From assembly GCF_037975245.1 (NCBI RefSeq), contig NC_092576.1, forward strand, positions 20,833,611 to 20,897,610: DNA of 64,000 bases, written 5' to 3'. The stretch is from Apostichopus japonicus (lineage: Eukaryota; Echinodermata; Holothuroidea; Aspidochirotida; Stichopodidae). Positions 13,601 to 28,309 of the stretch are shown here, in pieces (the first letter of the stretch is position 1; every line of letters begins with the position of its first letter). Below the pieces are notes generated by a model. The model saw only the letters and a program-made list of their open reading frames with translations, was not told the DNA's origin and did not search any database. The position numbers and the translations under genes are program-made.

Positions 13601-16600
13601 TTCGATTGATTGGTACCGCACATTCGATTGGTCGGTACCGCACATTCGATTGATCTGTACCGCACATTCGATTGATCGGTACCGCAGATTCGATTGATCG
13701 GTACCGCACATTCGATTGATCGGTACCGCACATTCCATTGATCGGTACCGCACCTTCGATTGATCGGTACAGCACATTCTATTGATCGGTACGGAAAACT
13801 CGATTGATTGCTACGGAACATTTGATTGATCAGTACCGCACATTCCATTGATCGGTACCGCACATTCGATTGATCGGTACAGCACATTCGATTGATCGTA
13901 CCGCACATTCGATTGATCGGTACCGCACAATCGATTGATCGGTACCGTACATTCGATTGATCGGTATCGCACGTTCGATTGATCGGTACGGAACATTCGA
14001 TTGATCGGTACGGAACATTCGAATGATCGGTACCGCACATTCGATTGATCGGTACCGCACATTCGATTGATCGGTACGGTACATTCGATTGATCGGTTCC
14101 GAACATTCGATTGATCGGTACCGAACATTCAATTGATCGGTACGGAACATTCGATTGATAGGTACCGCACATTCGATTGATCGGTACCGCACATTCGATT
14201 GATCGATACGGAACATTCGATTGATCGGTTCCGAACATTCGATTGATCGGTACCGCACATTCGATTGATCGGTACGGAACATTCGATTGATAGGTACCGC
14301 ATATTCGATTGATCGGTACCGCACATTCGATTGATCGGTACCGCACATTCGATTGATCGGTACCGCACATTCGATTGATCGGTATCGCACATTCGATTAA
14401 TCGGTACGGAACATTCGATTGATCGGTACCGCACATTCGATTGATCGGTACCGCACATTCGTTTGATCGGTACCGCACATTCGATTGATCGGTACCGCAC
14501 ATTCGATTGATCGGTACCGATCATTCGATTGATCGGTACCGTACATTCGATTGATCGGTATCGCAGATTCGATTGATCGGTACGGAACATTCGATTGATC
14601 GGTACCGCACATTCGATTGATCGGTACCGCACATTCGATTGATCGGTACCGCACATTCGATTGATCGGTACTGCACATTCGATTGATCGGTACCGAACAT
14701 TCGATTGAACGGTACGGAACATTCCTTTGATCGGTACCGCACATTCGATTGATCGGTACCGCACATTCGATTGATAGGTACCGCACATTCGATTGATCGG
14801 TACCGCACATTCGATTGATCGGTACCGCACATTCCATTGATCGGTACCGCACATTCGATTGATCGGTACAGCACATTCTATTGATCGGTACGGAAAACTC
14901 GATTGATTGCTACGGAACATTCGATTGATCAGTACCGCACATTCCATTGATCGGTACCGCACATTCGATTGATCGGTACAGCACATTCGATTGATCGTAC
15001 CGCACATTCGATTGATCGGTACCGCACATTCGATTGATCGGTACCGTACATTCGATTGATCGGTATGGCACGTTCGATTGATCGGTACGGAACATTCGAT
15101 TGATCGGTACGGAACATTCGATTGATCAGTACCGCACATTCGATTGATCGGTACCGCACAATCGATTGATCGGCAAGGAACATTCGATTGATCGGTTCCG
15201 AACATTCGATTGATCGGTACCGAACATTCAATTGATCGTTTCCGCACATTCGATTGATCGGTACCGCATATTCGATTGATCGGCACTGAACATTCGATTG
15301 ATCGGTACAGCACATTCGATTGATCGGTACGGAACATTCGATTGATCGGTACCACACATTCGTTTGATCGGTACGGAACATTCGATTGATCGGTACCGCA
15401 CATTCGATTGATCTGTACCGCATATTCGATTGATCGGTACTGCACATTCGATTGATCGGTACCGCACATTCGATTGATCGGTACTGCACATTCGATTGAT
15501 CTGTACAACACATTCGATTGATCGGTACCGCACATTCGATTGATCGGTACCGCACATTCGATTGATCGGTACGGAACATTCGATTGATCGGTACCGCACA
15601 TTCGATTGATCGGTACGGAACATTCGATTGATAGGTACCGCACATTCGATTGATCGGTACCGCACATTCGATTGATCGGTACCGCACATTCGATTGATCG
15701 GTACCGCACATTCGATTGATCCGTACCGCACATTCGATTGATCGGTACCGTACATTCGATTGATCGGTATCGCACATTCTATTAATCGGTACGAAACATT
15801 CGATTGATCGGTACCGCACATTCGATTGATCGGTACCGCACATTCGATTGATCGGTACCGCACATTCGATTGATCGGTACCGCACATTCGATTGATCGGT
15901 ACCGCACATTCGATTGATCGGCAAGGAACATTCGATTGATCGGTACCGCTTATTCGATTGATCGGTACCGCACATTCGATTGATCGGTACCGTACATTCG
16001 ATTGATCGGTACCGCACATTCGATTGATCGGTACTGCACATTCGTTTGATCGGTACCGCACATTCGATTGATCGGTACCGCATATTCGATTGATCGGCAC
16101 GAAACAATCGATTGATCGGTACCGAACATTCGATTGATCGGTACGGATGATTCGATTGATCGGTACCGCACATTCGTTTGATCGGTATCTCACATTCGAT
16201 TGATCGGTACTGCACATTCGATTGATCGGTACCGCACATTCGTTTGATCGGTACCGCACATTCGATTGATCGGTACCGCACATTCGATTGATCGGTAACG
16301 CACATTCGATTGATCGGTACGGAAAATTCGATTGATCGGAACGGAACATTCGATTGATCGGTACCGCACATTCGATTGATCGGTACGGAACATTCGAATG
16401 ATCGGTACGGAACATTCGATTGATCGGTACGGAACATTCCATTGATCGGTACCGCACATTCGATTGATCGATACGGAACATTCGATTGATCGGTACGGAA
16501 CATTCGATTGATCGGTACTGCACATTCGATTGATCGGTACCGCACATTCGATTGATCGGTACAGCACAATCGATTGATCGGTACGGAACATTCGATTGAT

Positions 16601-18392
16601 CGGCAAGGAACATTCGATTGATCGGTACCGCACATTCGATTGATCAGTACCGCACATTTGATTGATCGGTACTTAACATTCGATTGATCGGTACCGCACA
16701 TTCGATTGATCGGTACAAAACATTTGATTGATCGGTACCGCACATTAGATTGACCGGTACGGAACATTCGATTGATAGGTACCGCACATTCGATTGATCG
16801 GTACGGAACATTCGATTGATCGGTACCGCACATTCGATTGATCGGTACGGAACATTCGATTGATCGGTTCCGCACATTCGATTGATCGGTACCGCACATT
16901 AGATTGACCGGTACGGAACATTCGATTGATAGGTACCGCACATTCGATTGATCGGTACGGAACATTCGATTGATCGGTACCGCACATTCGATTGATCGGT
17001 ACGGAACATTCGATTGATCGGTTCCGCACATTCGATTGATCGGTACCGCACATTCGATTGATCGGTACCGCTTATTCGATTGATCGGTACCGCACATTCG
17101 ATTGATCGGTACCGTACATTCGATTGATCGGTATCGCACATTCGATTGATCGATACGGAACATTTGATTGATCGGTACCGCATATTCGATTGATTGGCAC
17201 TGAACATTCGATTGATCGGTACCGCACATTCGATTGATCGGTACGGAACATTCGATTGATCGGTACCGCACATTCGATTGATCTGTACCGCACATTCGAT
17301 TGATCGGTACTGCACATTCGATTGATCGGTACCGCACATTCGATTGATCGGTACCGCACATTCGATTGATCTGTACAGCACATTCGATTGATCGGTACCG
17401 CACATTCGATTGATCGCTACCGCACATTCGATTGATCGGTACGGAACATTCGATTGATCGGTACCGCACATTCGATTGATCGGTACCGCACATTCGATTG
17501 ATCGGTACCGCACATTCGATTGATCGGTACCGCACATTCGAATGATCGGTACCGTACATTCGATTGATCGGTACCGCACATTCTATTAATCGGTACGGAA
17601 CATTCGATTGATCGGTACCGCACATTCGATTGATCGGTACCGCACATTCGATTGATCGGTACCGCACATTCGATTGATCGGTACCGCACATTCGATTGAT
17701 CGGTACCGCACATTCGATTGATCGGCAAGGAACATTCGATTGATCGGTACCGCTTATTCGATTGATCGGTACAGCACATTCGATTGATCGGTACCGTACA
17801 TTCGATTGATCGGTATCGCACATTCGATTGATCGATACCGCACATTCGATTGATCGGTACCGCACATTCGATTGATCTGTACCGCACATTCGATTGATCG
17901 GTACGGAACATTCCTTTGATCGGTACCGCACATTCGTTTGATCGGTACCGAACATTCGATTGATAGGTACCGCACATTCGATTGATCGGTACCGCACATT
18001 CGATCGATCTGTACCGCACATTCGATTGATCGGTACCGCAGATTCGATTGATCGGTACCGCACATTCGATTGATCGGTACCGCACATTCCATTGATCGGT
18101 ACTGCACATTCGATTGATCGGTACAGCACATTCTATTGATCGGTACGGAAAACTCGATTGACTGCTACGGAACATTCGATTGATCAGTACCGCACATTCC
18201 ATTGATCGGTACCGCACATTCGATTGATCGGTACCGCACATTCGATTGATCGGTACCGTACATTCGATTGATCGGTATGGCACGTTCTATTGATCGGTAC
18301 GGAACATTCGATTGATCGGTACGGAACATTCGATTGATCGGTACCGCACATTCGATTGATCGGTACCGCACATTCGATTGATCGATACGGAA
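9972..18392 (+). repeat. 8.4-kb tandem duplication, copy 1
   Basis: Variant monomers from about 9,972 on reappear in the same order 8,421 bases downstream, so copy 2 begins where copy 1 ends, as in a direct tandem duplication. Markers at 10435, 11138, 11534, 12325, 12721, 13798, 14897 and 18152 have counterparts at 18856, 19559, 19955, 20746, 21142 (the counterpart of both 12721 and 13798), 22241 and 25364. Copy 1 carries one 1,077-base unit that copy 2 lacks. Apart from indels the copies differ at few positions. Confidence 0.88.
11138..13401 (+). repeat. 1,187- and 1,077-base higher-order units
   Basis: Markers at 11,138, 12,325 and 13,402 begin three successive units 1,187 and 1,077 bases long (54 and 49 monomers, each less one base). 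The internal pattern is a second marker 396 bases later, then GGTATCGCACG, GGTTCCGAAC and GATAGG variants. The unit starting at 13,402 continues right of the feature end to about 14.3 kb. Copy 2 of the 8.4-kb block has only the 1,187-base step (19,559 to 20,746), so unit number changed after the large duplication. Confidence 0.8.
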
Positions 18393-21300
18393 CATTCGAT
18401 TGATCGGTACCGCACATTCGATTGATCGATACGGAACATTCGATTGATCGGTACCGCACATTCGATTGATCGGCAAGGAACATTCGATTGATCAGTACCG
18501 CTTATTCGATTGATCGGTACCGCACATTCGATTGATCGGTACCGCACATTCGATTGAACGGTACGGAACATTCCTTTGATCGGTACCGCACATTCGATTG
18601 ATCGGTACCGCACATTCGATTGATCGGTATCGCACATTCGTTTGATCGGTACCGAACATTCGATTGATAGGTACCGCACATTCGATTGATCGGTACCGCA
18701 CATTCGATTGATCTGTACCGCACATTCGATTGATCGGTACCGCAGATTCGATTGATCGGTACCGCACATTCGATTGATCGGTACCGCACATTCCATTGAT
18801 CGGTACCGCACATTCGATTGATCGGTACAGCACATTCTATTGATCGGTACGGAAAACTCGATTGATTGCTACGGAACATTCGATTGATCAGTACCGCACA
18901 TTCCATTGATCGGTACCGCACATTCGATTGATCGGTACAGCACATTCGATTGATCGTACCGCACATTCGATTGATCGGTACCGCACATTCGATTGATCGG
19001 TACCGTACATTCGATTGATCGGTATGGCACGTTCGATTGATCGGTACGGAACATTCGATTGATCGGTACGGAACATTCGATTGATCAGTACCGCACATTC
19101 GATTGATCGGTACCGCACATTCGATTGATCGGCAAGGAACATTCGATTGATCGGTTCCGAACATTCGATTGATCGGTACCGAACATTTAATTGATCGGTT
19201 CCGCACATTCGATTGATCAGTACCGCATATTCGATTGATCGGCACTGAACATTCGATTGATCGGTACCGCACATTCGATTGATCGGTACGGAACATTCGA
19301 TTGATCGGTACCGCACATTCGTTTGATCGGTACGGAACATTCGATTGATCGGTACCGCACATTCGATTGATCTGTACCGCACATTCGATTGATCGGTACT
19401 GCACATTCGATTGATCGGTACCGCACATTCGATTGATCGGTACTGCACATTCGATTGATCTGTACAGCACATTCGATTGATCGGTACCGCACATTCGATT
19501 GATCGGTACCGCACATTCGATTGATCGGTACCGCACATTCTATTGATCGGTACGGAAAACTCGATTGATTGCTACGGAACATTCGATTGATCAGTACCGC
19601 ACATTCGATTGATCAGTACCGTACATTCGATTGATCGGCACGGAACATTCGATTGATCGGTACCGCACATTCGATTGATCAGTACCGCACATTCGATTGA
19701 TCGGTACTGCACATTCGATTGATCGGTACTGCACATTCGATTGATCGGTACCGAACATTCGATTGATTGGTACCGCACATTCGATTGGTCGGTACCGCAC
19801 ATTCGATTGATCTGTACCGCACATTCGATTGATCGGTACCGCAGATTCGATTGATCGGTACCGCACATTCGATTGATCGGTACCGCACATTCCATTGATC
19901 GGTACCGCACCTTCGATTGATCGGTACAGCACATTCTATTGATCGGTACGGAAAACTCGATTGATTGCTACGGAACATTTGATTGATCAGTACCGCACAT
20001 TCCATTGATCGGTACCGCACATTCGATTGATCGGTACAGCACATTCGATTGATCGTACCGCACATTCGATTGATCGGTACCGCACAATCGATTGATCGGT
20101 ACCGTACATTCGATTGATCGGTATCGCACGTTCGATTGATCGGTACGGAACATTCGATTGATCGGTACGGAACATTCGAATGATCGGTACCGCACATTCG
20201 ATTGATCGGTACCGCACATTCGATTGATCGGTACGGTACATTCGATTGATCGGTACGGAACATTCAAATGATCAGTACCGCACATTCGATTGATCGGTAC
20301 CGCACATTCGATTGATCGGCAAGGAACATTCGATTGATCGGTTCCGAACATTCGATTGATCGGTACCGAACATTTAATTGATCGGTTCCGCACATTCGAT
20401 TGATCAGTACCGCATATTCGATTGATCGGCACTGAACATTCGATTGATCGGTACCGCACATTCGATTGATCGGTACGGAACATTCGATTGATCGGTACCG
20501 CACATTCGTTTGATCGGTACGGAACATTCGATTGATCGGTACCGCACATTCGATTGATCTGTACCGCACATTCGATTGATCGGTACTGCACATTCGATTG
20601 ATCGGTACCGCACATTCGATTGATCGGTACTGCACATTCGATTGATCTGTACAGCACATTCGATTGATCGGTACCGCACATTCGATTGATCGGTACCGCA
20701 CATTCGATTGATCGGTACCGCACATTCTATTGATCGGTACGGAAAACTCGATTGATTGCTACGGAACATTCGATTGATCAGTACCGCACATTCGATTGAT
20801 CAGTACCGTACATTCGATTGATCGGTACGGAACATTCGATTGATCGGTACCGCACATTCGATTGATCAGTACCGCACATTCGATTGATCGGTACTGCACA
20901 TTCGATTGATCGGTACTGCACATTCGATTGATCGGTACCGAACATTCGATTGATTGGTACCGCACATTCGATTGGTCGGTACCGCACATTCGATTGATCT
21001 GTACCGCACATTCGATTGATCGGTACCGCAGATTCGATTGATCGGTACCGCACATTCGATTGATCGGTACCGCACATTCCATTGATCGGTACCGCACCTT
21101 CGATTGATCGGTACAGCACATTCTATTGATCGGTACGGAAAACTCGATTGATTGCTACGGAACATTTGATTGATCAGTACCGCACATTCCATTGATCGGT
21201 ACCGCACATTCGATTGATCGGTACAGCACATTCGATTGATCGTACCGCACATTCGATTGATCGGTACCGCACAATCGATTGATCGGTACCGTACATTCGA

Positions 21301-24300
21301 TTGATCGGTATCGCACGTTCGATTGATCGGTACGGAACATTCGATTGATCGGTACGGAACATTCGAATGATCGGTACCGCACATTCGATTGATCGGTACC
21401 GCACATTCGATTGATCGGTACGGTACATTCGATTGATCGGTTCCGAACATTCGATTGATCGGTACCGAACATTCAATTGATCGGTACGGAACATTCGATT
21501 GATAGGTACCGCACATTCGATTGATCGGTACCGCACATTCGATTGATCGATACGGAACATTCGATTGATCGGTTCCGAACATTCGATTGATCGGTACCGC
21601 ACATTCGATTGATCGGTACGGAACATTCGATTGATAGGTACCGCATATTCGATTGATCGGTACCGCACATTCGATTGATCGGTACCGCACATTCGATTGA
21701 TCGGTACCGCACATTCGATTGATCGGTATCGCACATTCGATTAATCGGTACGGAACATTCGATTGATCGGTACCGCACATTCGATTGATCGGTACCGCAC
21801 ATTCGTTTGATCGGTACCGCACATTCGATTGATCGGTACCGCACATTCGATTGATCGGTACCGATCATTCGATTGATCGGTACCGTACATTCGATTGATC
21901 GGTATCGCAGATTCGATTGATCGGTACGGAACATTCGATTGATCGGTACCGCACATTCGATTGATCGGTACCGCACATTCGATTGATCGGTACCGCACAT
22001 TCGATTGATCGGTACTGCACATTCGATTGATCGGTACCGAACATTCGATTGAACGGTACGGAACATTCCTTTGATCGGTACCGCACATTCGATTGATCGG
22101 TACCGCACATTCGATTGATAGGTACCGCACATTCGATTGATCGGTACCGCACATTCGATTGATCGGTACCGCACATTCCATTGATCGGTACCGCACATTC
22201 GATTGATCGGTACAGCACATTCTATTGATCGGTACGGAAAACTCGATTGATTGCTACGGAACATTCGATTGATCAGTACCGCACATTCCATTGATCGGTA
22301 CCGCACATTCGATTGATCGGTACAGCACATTCGATTGATCGTACGAAACATTCGATTGATCGGTACCGCACATTCGATTGATCGGTACCGTACATTCGAT
22401 TGATCGGTATGGCACGTTCGATTGATCGGTACGGAACATTCGATTGATCGGTACGGAACATTCGATTGATCAGTACCGCACATTCGATTGATCGGTACCG
22501 CACAATCGATTGATCGGCAAGGAACATTCGATTGATCGGTTCCGAACATTCGATTGATCGGTACCGAACATTCAATTGATCGTTTCCGCACATTCGATTG
22601 ATCGGTACCGCATATTCGATTGATCGGCACTGAACATTCGATTGATCGGTACAGCACATTCGATTGATCGGTACGGAACATTCGATTGATCGGTACCACA
22701 CATTCGTTTGATCGGTACGGAACATTCGATTGATCGGTACCGCACATTCGATTGATCTGTACCGCATATTCGATTGATCGGTACTGCACATTCGATTGAT
22801 CGGTACCGCACATTCGATTGATCGGTACTGCACATTCGATTGATCTGTACAACACATTCGATTGATCGGTACCGCACATTCGATTGATCGGTACGGAACA
22901 TTCGATTGATCGGTACCGCACATTCGATTGATCGGTACGGAACATTCGATTGATAGGTACCGCACATTCGATTGATCGGTACCGCACATTCGATTGATCG
23001 GTACCGCACATTCGATTGATCGGTACCGCACATTCGATTGATCCGTACCGCACATTCGATTGATCGGTACCGTACATTCGATTGATCGGTATCGCACATT
23101 CTATTAATCGGTACGAAACATTCGATTGATCGGTACCGCACATTCGATTGATCGGTACCGCACATTCGATTGATCGGTACCGCACATTCGATTGATCGGT
23201 ACCGCACATTCGATTGATCGGTACCGCACATTCGATTGATCGGCAAGGAACATTCGATTGATCGGTACCGCTTATTCGATTGATCGGTACCGCACATTCG
23301 ATTGATCGGTACCGTACATTCGATTGATCGGTACCGCACATTCGATTGATCGGTACTGCACATTCGTTTGATCGGTACCGCACATTCGATTGATCGGTAC
23401 CGCATATTCGATTGATCGGCACGAAACAATCGATTGATCGGTACCGAACATTCGATTGATCGGTACGGATGATTCGATTGATCGGTACCGCACATTCGTT
23501 TGATCGGTATCTCACATTCGATTGATCGGTACTGCACATTCGATTGATCGGTACCGCACATTCGTTTGATCGGTACCGCACATTCGATTGATCGGTACCG
23601 CACATTCGATTGATCGGTAACGCACATTCGATTGATCGGTACGGAAAATTCGATTGATCGGAACGGAACATTCGATTGATCGGTACCGCACATTCGATTG
23701 ATCGGTACGGAACATTCGAATGATCGGTACGGAACATTCGATTGATCGGTACGGAACATTCCATTGATCGGTACCGCACATTCGATTGATCGATACGGAA
23801 CATTCGATTGATCGGTACGGAACATTCGATTGATCGGTACTGCACATTCGATTGATCGGTACCGCACATTCGATTGATCGGTACAGCACAATCGATTGAT
23901 CGGTACGGAACATTCGATTGATCGGCAAGGAACATTCGATTGATCGGTACCGCACATTCGATTGATCAGTACCGCACATTTGATTGATCGGTACTTAACA
24001 TTCGATTGATCGGTACCGGACATTCGATTGATCGGTACAAAACATTTGATTGATCGGTACCGCACATTAGATTGACCGGTACGGAACATTCGATTGATAG
24101 GTACCGCACATTCGATTGATCGGTACGGAACATTCGATTGATCGGTACCGCACATTCGATTGATCGGTACGGAACATTCGATTGATCGGTTCCGCACATT
24201 CGATTGATCGGTACCGCACATTCGATTGATCGGTACCGCTTATTCGATTGATCGGTACCGCACATTCGATTGATCGGTACCGTACATTCGATTGATCGGT

Positions 24301-25577
24301 ATCGCACATTCGATTGATCGATACGGAACATTTGATTGATCGGTACCGCATATTCGATTGATTGGCACTGAACATTCGATTGATCGGTACCGCACATTCG
24401 ATTGATCGGTACGGAACATTCGATTGATCGGTACCGCACATTCGATTGATCTGTACCGCACATTCGATTGATCGGTACTGCACATTCGATTGATCGGTAC
24501 CGCACATTCGATTGATCGGTACCGCACATTCGATTGATCTGTACAGCACATTCGATTGATCGGTACCGCACATTCGATTGATCGCTACCGCACATTCGAT
24601 TGATCGGTACGGAACATTCGATTGATCGGTACCGCACATTCGATTGATCGGTACGGAACATTCGATTGATAGGTACCGCACATTCGATTGATCGGTACCG
24701 CACATTCGATTGATCGGTACCGCACATTCGATTGATCGGTACCGCACATTCGAATGATCGGTACCGTACATTCGATTGATCGGTACCGCACATTCTATTA
24801 ATCGGTACGGAACATTCGATTGATCGGTACCGCACATTCGATTGATCGGTACCGCACATTCGATTGATCGGTACCGCACATTCGATTGATCGGTACCGCA
24901 CATTCGATTGATCGGTACCGCACATTCGATTGATCGGCAAGGAACATTCGATTGATCGGTACCGCTTATTCGATTGATCGGTACAGCACATTCGATTGAT
25001 CGGTACCGTACATTCGATTGATCGGTATCGCACATTCGATTGATCGATACCGCACATTCGATTGATCGGTACCGCACATTCGATTGATCTGTACCGCACA
25101 TTCGATTGATCGGTACGGAACATTCCTTTGATCGGTACCGCACATTCGTTTGATCGGTACCGAACATTCGATTGATAGGTACCGCACATTCGATTGATCG
25201 GTACCGCACATTCGATCGATCTGTACCGCACATTCGATTGATCGGTACCGCAGATTCGATTGATCGGTACCGCACATTCGATTGATCGGTACCGCACATT
25301 CCATTGATCGGTACCGCACATTCGATTGATCGGTACAGCACATTCTATTGATCGGTACGGAAAACTCGATTGACTGCTACGGAACATTCGATTGATCAGT
25401 ACCGCACATTCCATTGATCGGTACCGCACATTCGATTGATCGGTACCGCACATTCGATTGATCGGTACCGTACATTCGATTGATCGGTATGGCACGTTCT
25501 ATTGATCGGTACGGAACATTCGATTGATCGGTACGGAACATTCGATTGATCGGTACCGCACATTCGATTGATCGGTA
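18393..25577 (+). repeat. 8.4-kb tandem duplication, copy 2
   Basis: This is the direct second copy of 9,972-18,392. The offset from copy 1 falls stepwise: 8,421 at the start, 7,344 after a 1,077-base unit is missing near 21.6 kb, 7,322 after one monomer is lost near 22,880, 7,168 after seven monomers are lost near 24.2 kb, and 7,212 after two are gained near 24.7 kb. Similarity ends near 25,577. Copy 2 also has private changes, such as GATCGTACGAAAC near 22,337 where copy 1 has GATCGTACCGCAC. Confidence 0.85.
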
Positions 25578-28309
25578 CGGAACATTCGATTGATCGGTAC
25601 CGCACATTCGATTGATCTGTACCGCACATTCGATTGATCGGTACTGCACATTCGATTGATCGGTACCGCACATTCGATTGATCGGTACTGCACATTCGAT
25701 TGATCTGTACAGCACATTCGATTGATCGGTACCGCACATTCGATTGATCGGTACCGCACATTCGATTGATCGGTACGGAACATTCGATTGATCGGTACCG
25801 CACATTCGATTGATCGGTACGGAACATTCGATTGATAGGTACCGCACATTCGATTGATCGGTACCGCACATTCGATTGATCGGTACCGCACATTCGATTG
25901 ATCGGTACCGCACATTCGATTGATCGGTACCGCACATTCGATTGATCGGTATCGCACATTCTATTAATCGGTACGGAACATTCGATTGATCGGTACCGCA
26001 CATTCGATTGATCGGTACCGCACATTCGATTGATCGGTACCGCACATTCGATTGATCGGTACCGCACATTCGATTGATCGGTACCGCACATTCGATTGAT
26101 CGGCAAGGAACATTCGATTGATCGGTACCGCTTATTCGATTGATCGGTACCGCACATTCGATTGATCGGTACCGTACATTCGATTGATCGGTATCGCACA
26201 TTCGATTGATCGATACGGAACATTCGATTGATCGGTAACGCACATTCGATTGATCGGCACGGAACATTCGATTGATCGGTACGGAACATTCGATTGATCG
26301 GTACCGCACATTCGATTGATCGGTACCGCACATTCGATTGATCGGTACGGTACATTCGATTGATCGGTACCGCACATTCGATTGATCGCTACCGCACATT
26401 CGATTGATCGGCAAGGAACATTCGATTGATCGGTACCGCACATTCGATTGATCGGTACTGGACATTCGTTTGATCGGTACCGCACATTCGATTGATCGGT
26501 ACCGCATATTCGATTGATCGGCACGGAACATTCGATTGATCGGTACCGCACATTCGATTGATCGGTACGGAACATTCGATTGATCGGTACCGCACATTCG
26601 TTTGATCGGTATCTCACATTCGATTGATCGGTACTGCACATTCGTTTGATCGGTACCGCACATTCGATTGATCGGTACCGCATATTCGATTGATCGGTAC
26701 CGCACATTCGATTGATCGGTACAGCACATTCTATTGATCGGTACGGAAAACTCGATTGATTGCTACGGAACATTCGATTGATCAGTACCGCACATTCCAT
26801 TGATCGGTACCGCACATTCGATTGATCGGTACAGCACATTCGATTGATCGTACCGCACATTCGATTGATCGGTACCGCACATTCGATTGATCGGTACCGT
26901 ACATTCGATTGATCGGTATGGCACGTTCGATTGATCGGTACGGAACATTCGATTGATCGGTACGGAACATTCGATTGATCGGTACCGCACATTCGATTGA
27001 TCGGTACCGCACATTCGATTGATCGGTACGGTATATTCGATTGATCGGTACCGCACATTCGATTGATCGGTACCGCACATTCGATTGATCGGCAAGGAAC
27101 ATTCGATTGATCGGTTCCGAACATTCGATTGATCGGTACCGAACATTCAATTGATCGGTTCCGCACATTCGATTGATCGGTACCGCATATTCGATTGATT
27201 GGCACTGAACATTCGATTGATCGGTACCGCACATTCGATTGATCGGTACGGAACATTCGATTGATCGGTACCGCACATTCGATTGATCTGTACCGCACAT
27301 TCGATTGATCTGTACTGCACATTCGATTGATCGGTACCGCACATTCGATTGATCGGTACTGCACATTCGATTCATCTGTACAGCACATTCGATTGATCGG
27401 TACCGCACATTCGATTGATCGGTACCGCACATTCGATTGATCGGTACGGAACATTCGATTGATCGGTACCGCACATTCGATTGATCGGTACGGAACATTC
27501 GATTGATAGGAACCGCACATTCGATTGATCGGTACCGCACATTCGATTGATCGGTACCGCACATTCGATTGATCGGTACCGCACATTCGATTGATCGGTA
27601 CCGCACATTCGATTGATCCGTACCGTACATTCGATTGATCGGTATCGCACATTCTATTAATCGGTACGGAACATTCGATTGATCGGTACCGCACATTCGA
27701 TTGATCGGTACCGCACATTCGATTGATCGGTACCGCACATTCGATTGATCGGTACCGCACATTCGATTGATCGGTACCGCACATTCGATTGATCGGCAAG
27801 GAACATTCGATTGATCGGTACCGCTTATTCGATTGATCGGTACCGCACATTCGATTGATCGGTACCGTACATTCGATTGATCGGTATCGCACATTCGATT
27901 GATCGATACGGAACATTCGATTGATCGGTACCGCACATTCGATTGATCGGCAAGGAACATTCGTTTGATCGGTACCGCACATTCGATTGATCGGTACCGC
28001 ATATTCGATTGATCGGCACGGAACATTCGATTGATCGGTACCGCACATTCGATTGATCGGTACGGAACATTCGATTGATCGGTACCGCACATTCGTTTGA
28101 TCGGTATCTCACATTCGATTGATCGGTACTGCACATTCGATTGATCGGTACCGCACATTCGTTTGATCGGTACCGCACATTCGATTGATCGGTACCGCAC
28201 ATTCGATTGATCGGTAACGCACATTCGATTGATCGGTACGGAAAATTCGATTGATCGGAACGGAACATTCGACTGATCGGTTCCGCACATTCGATTGATC
28301 GGTACGGAA
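25578..28309 (+). repeat. Array segment between large blocks
   Basis: This is ordinary 22-base satellite with the left-domain variants (GATCTGTACC, GGCAAGGAAC, GATCGATACGG). It contains the marker at 26,750. Parts resemble 15.5-16.3 kb and 22.9-23.6 kb in variant order, but I could not define one clean offset for the whole stretch. Nothing but satellite is present. Confidence 0.8.
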
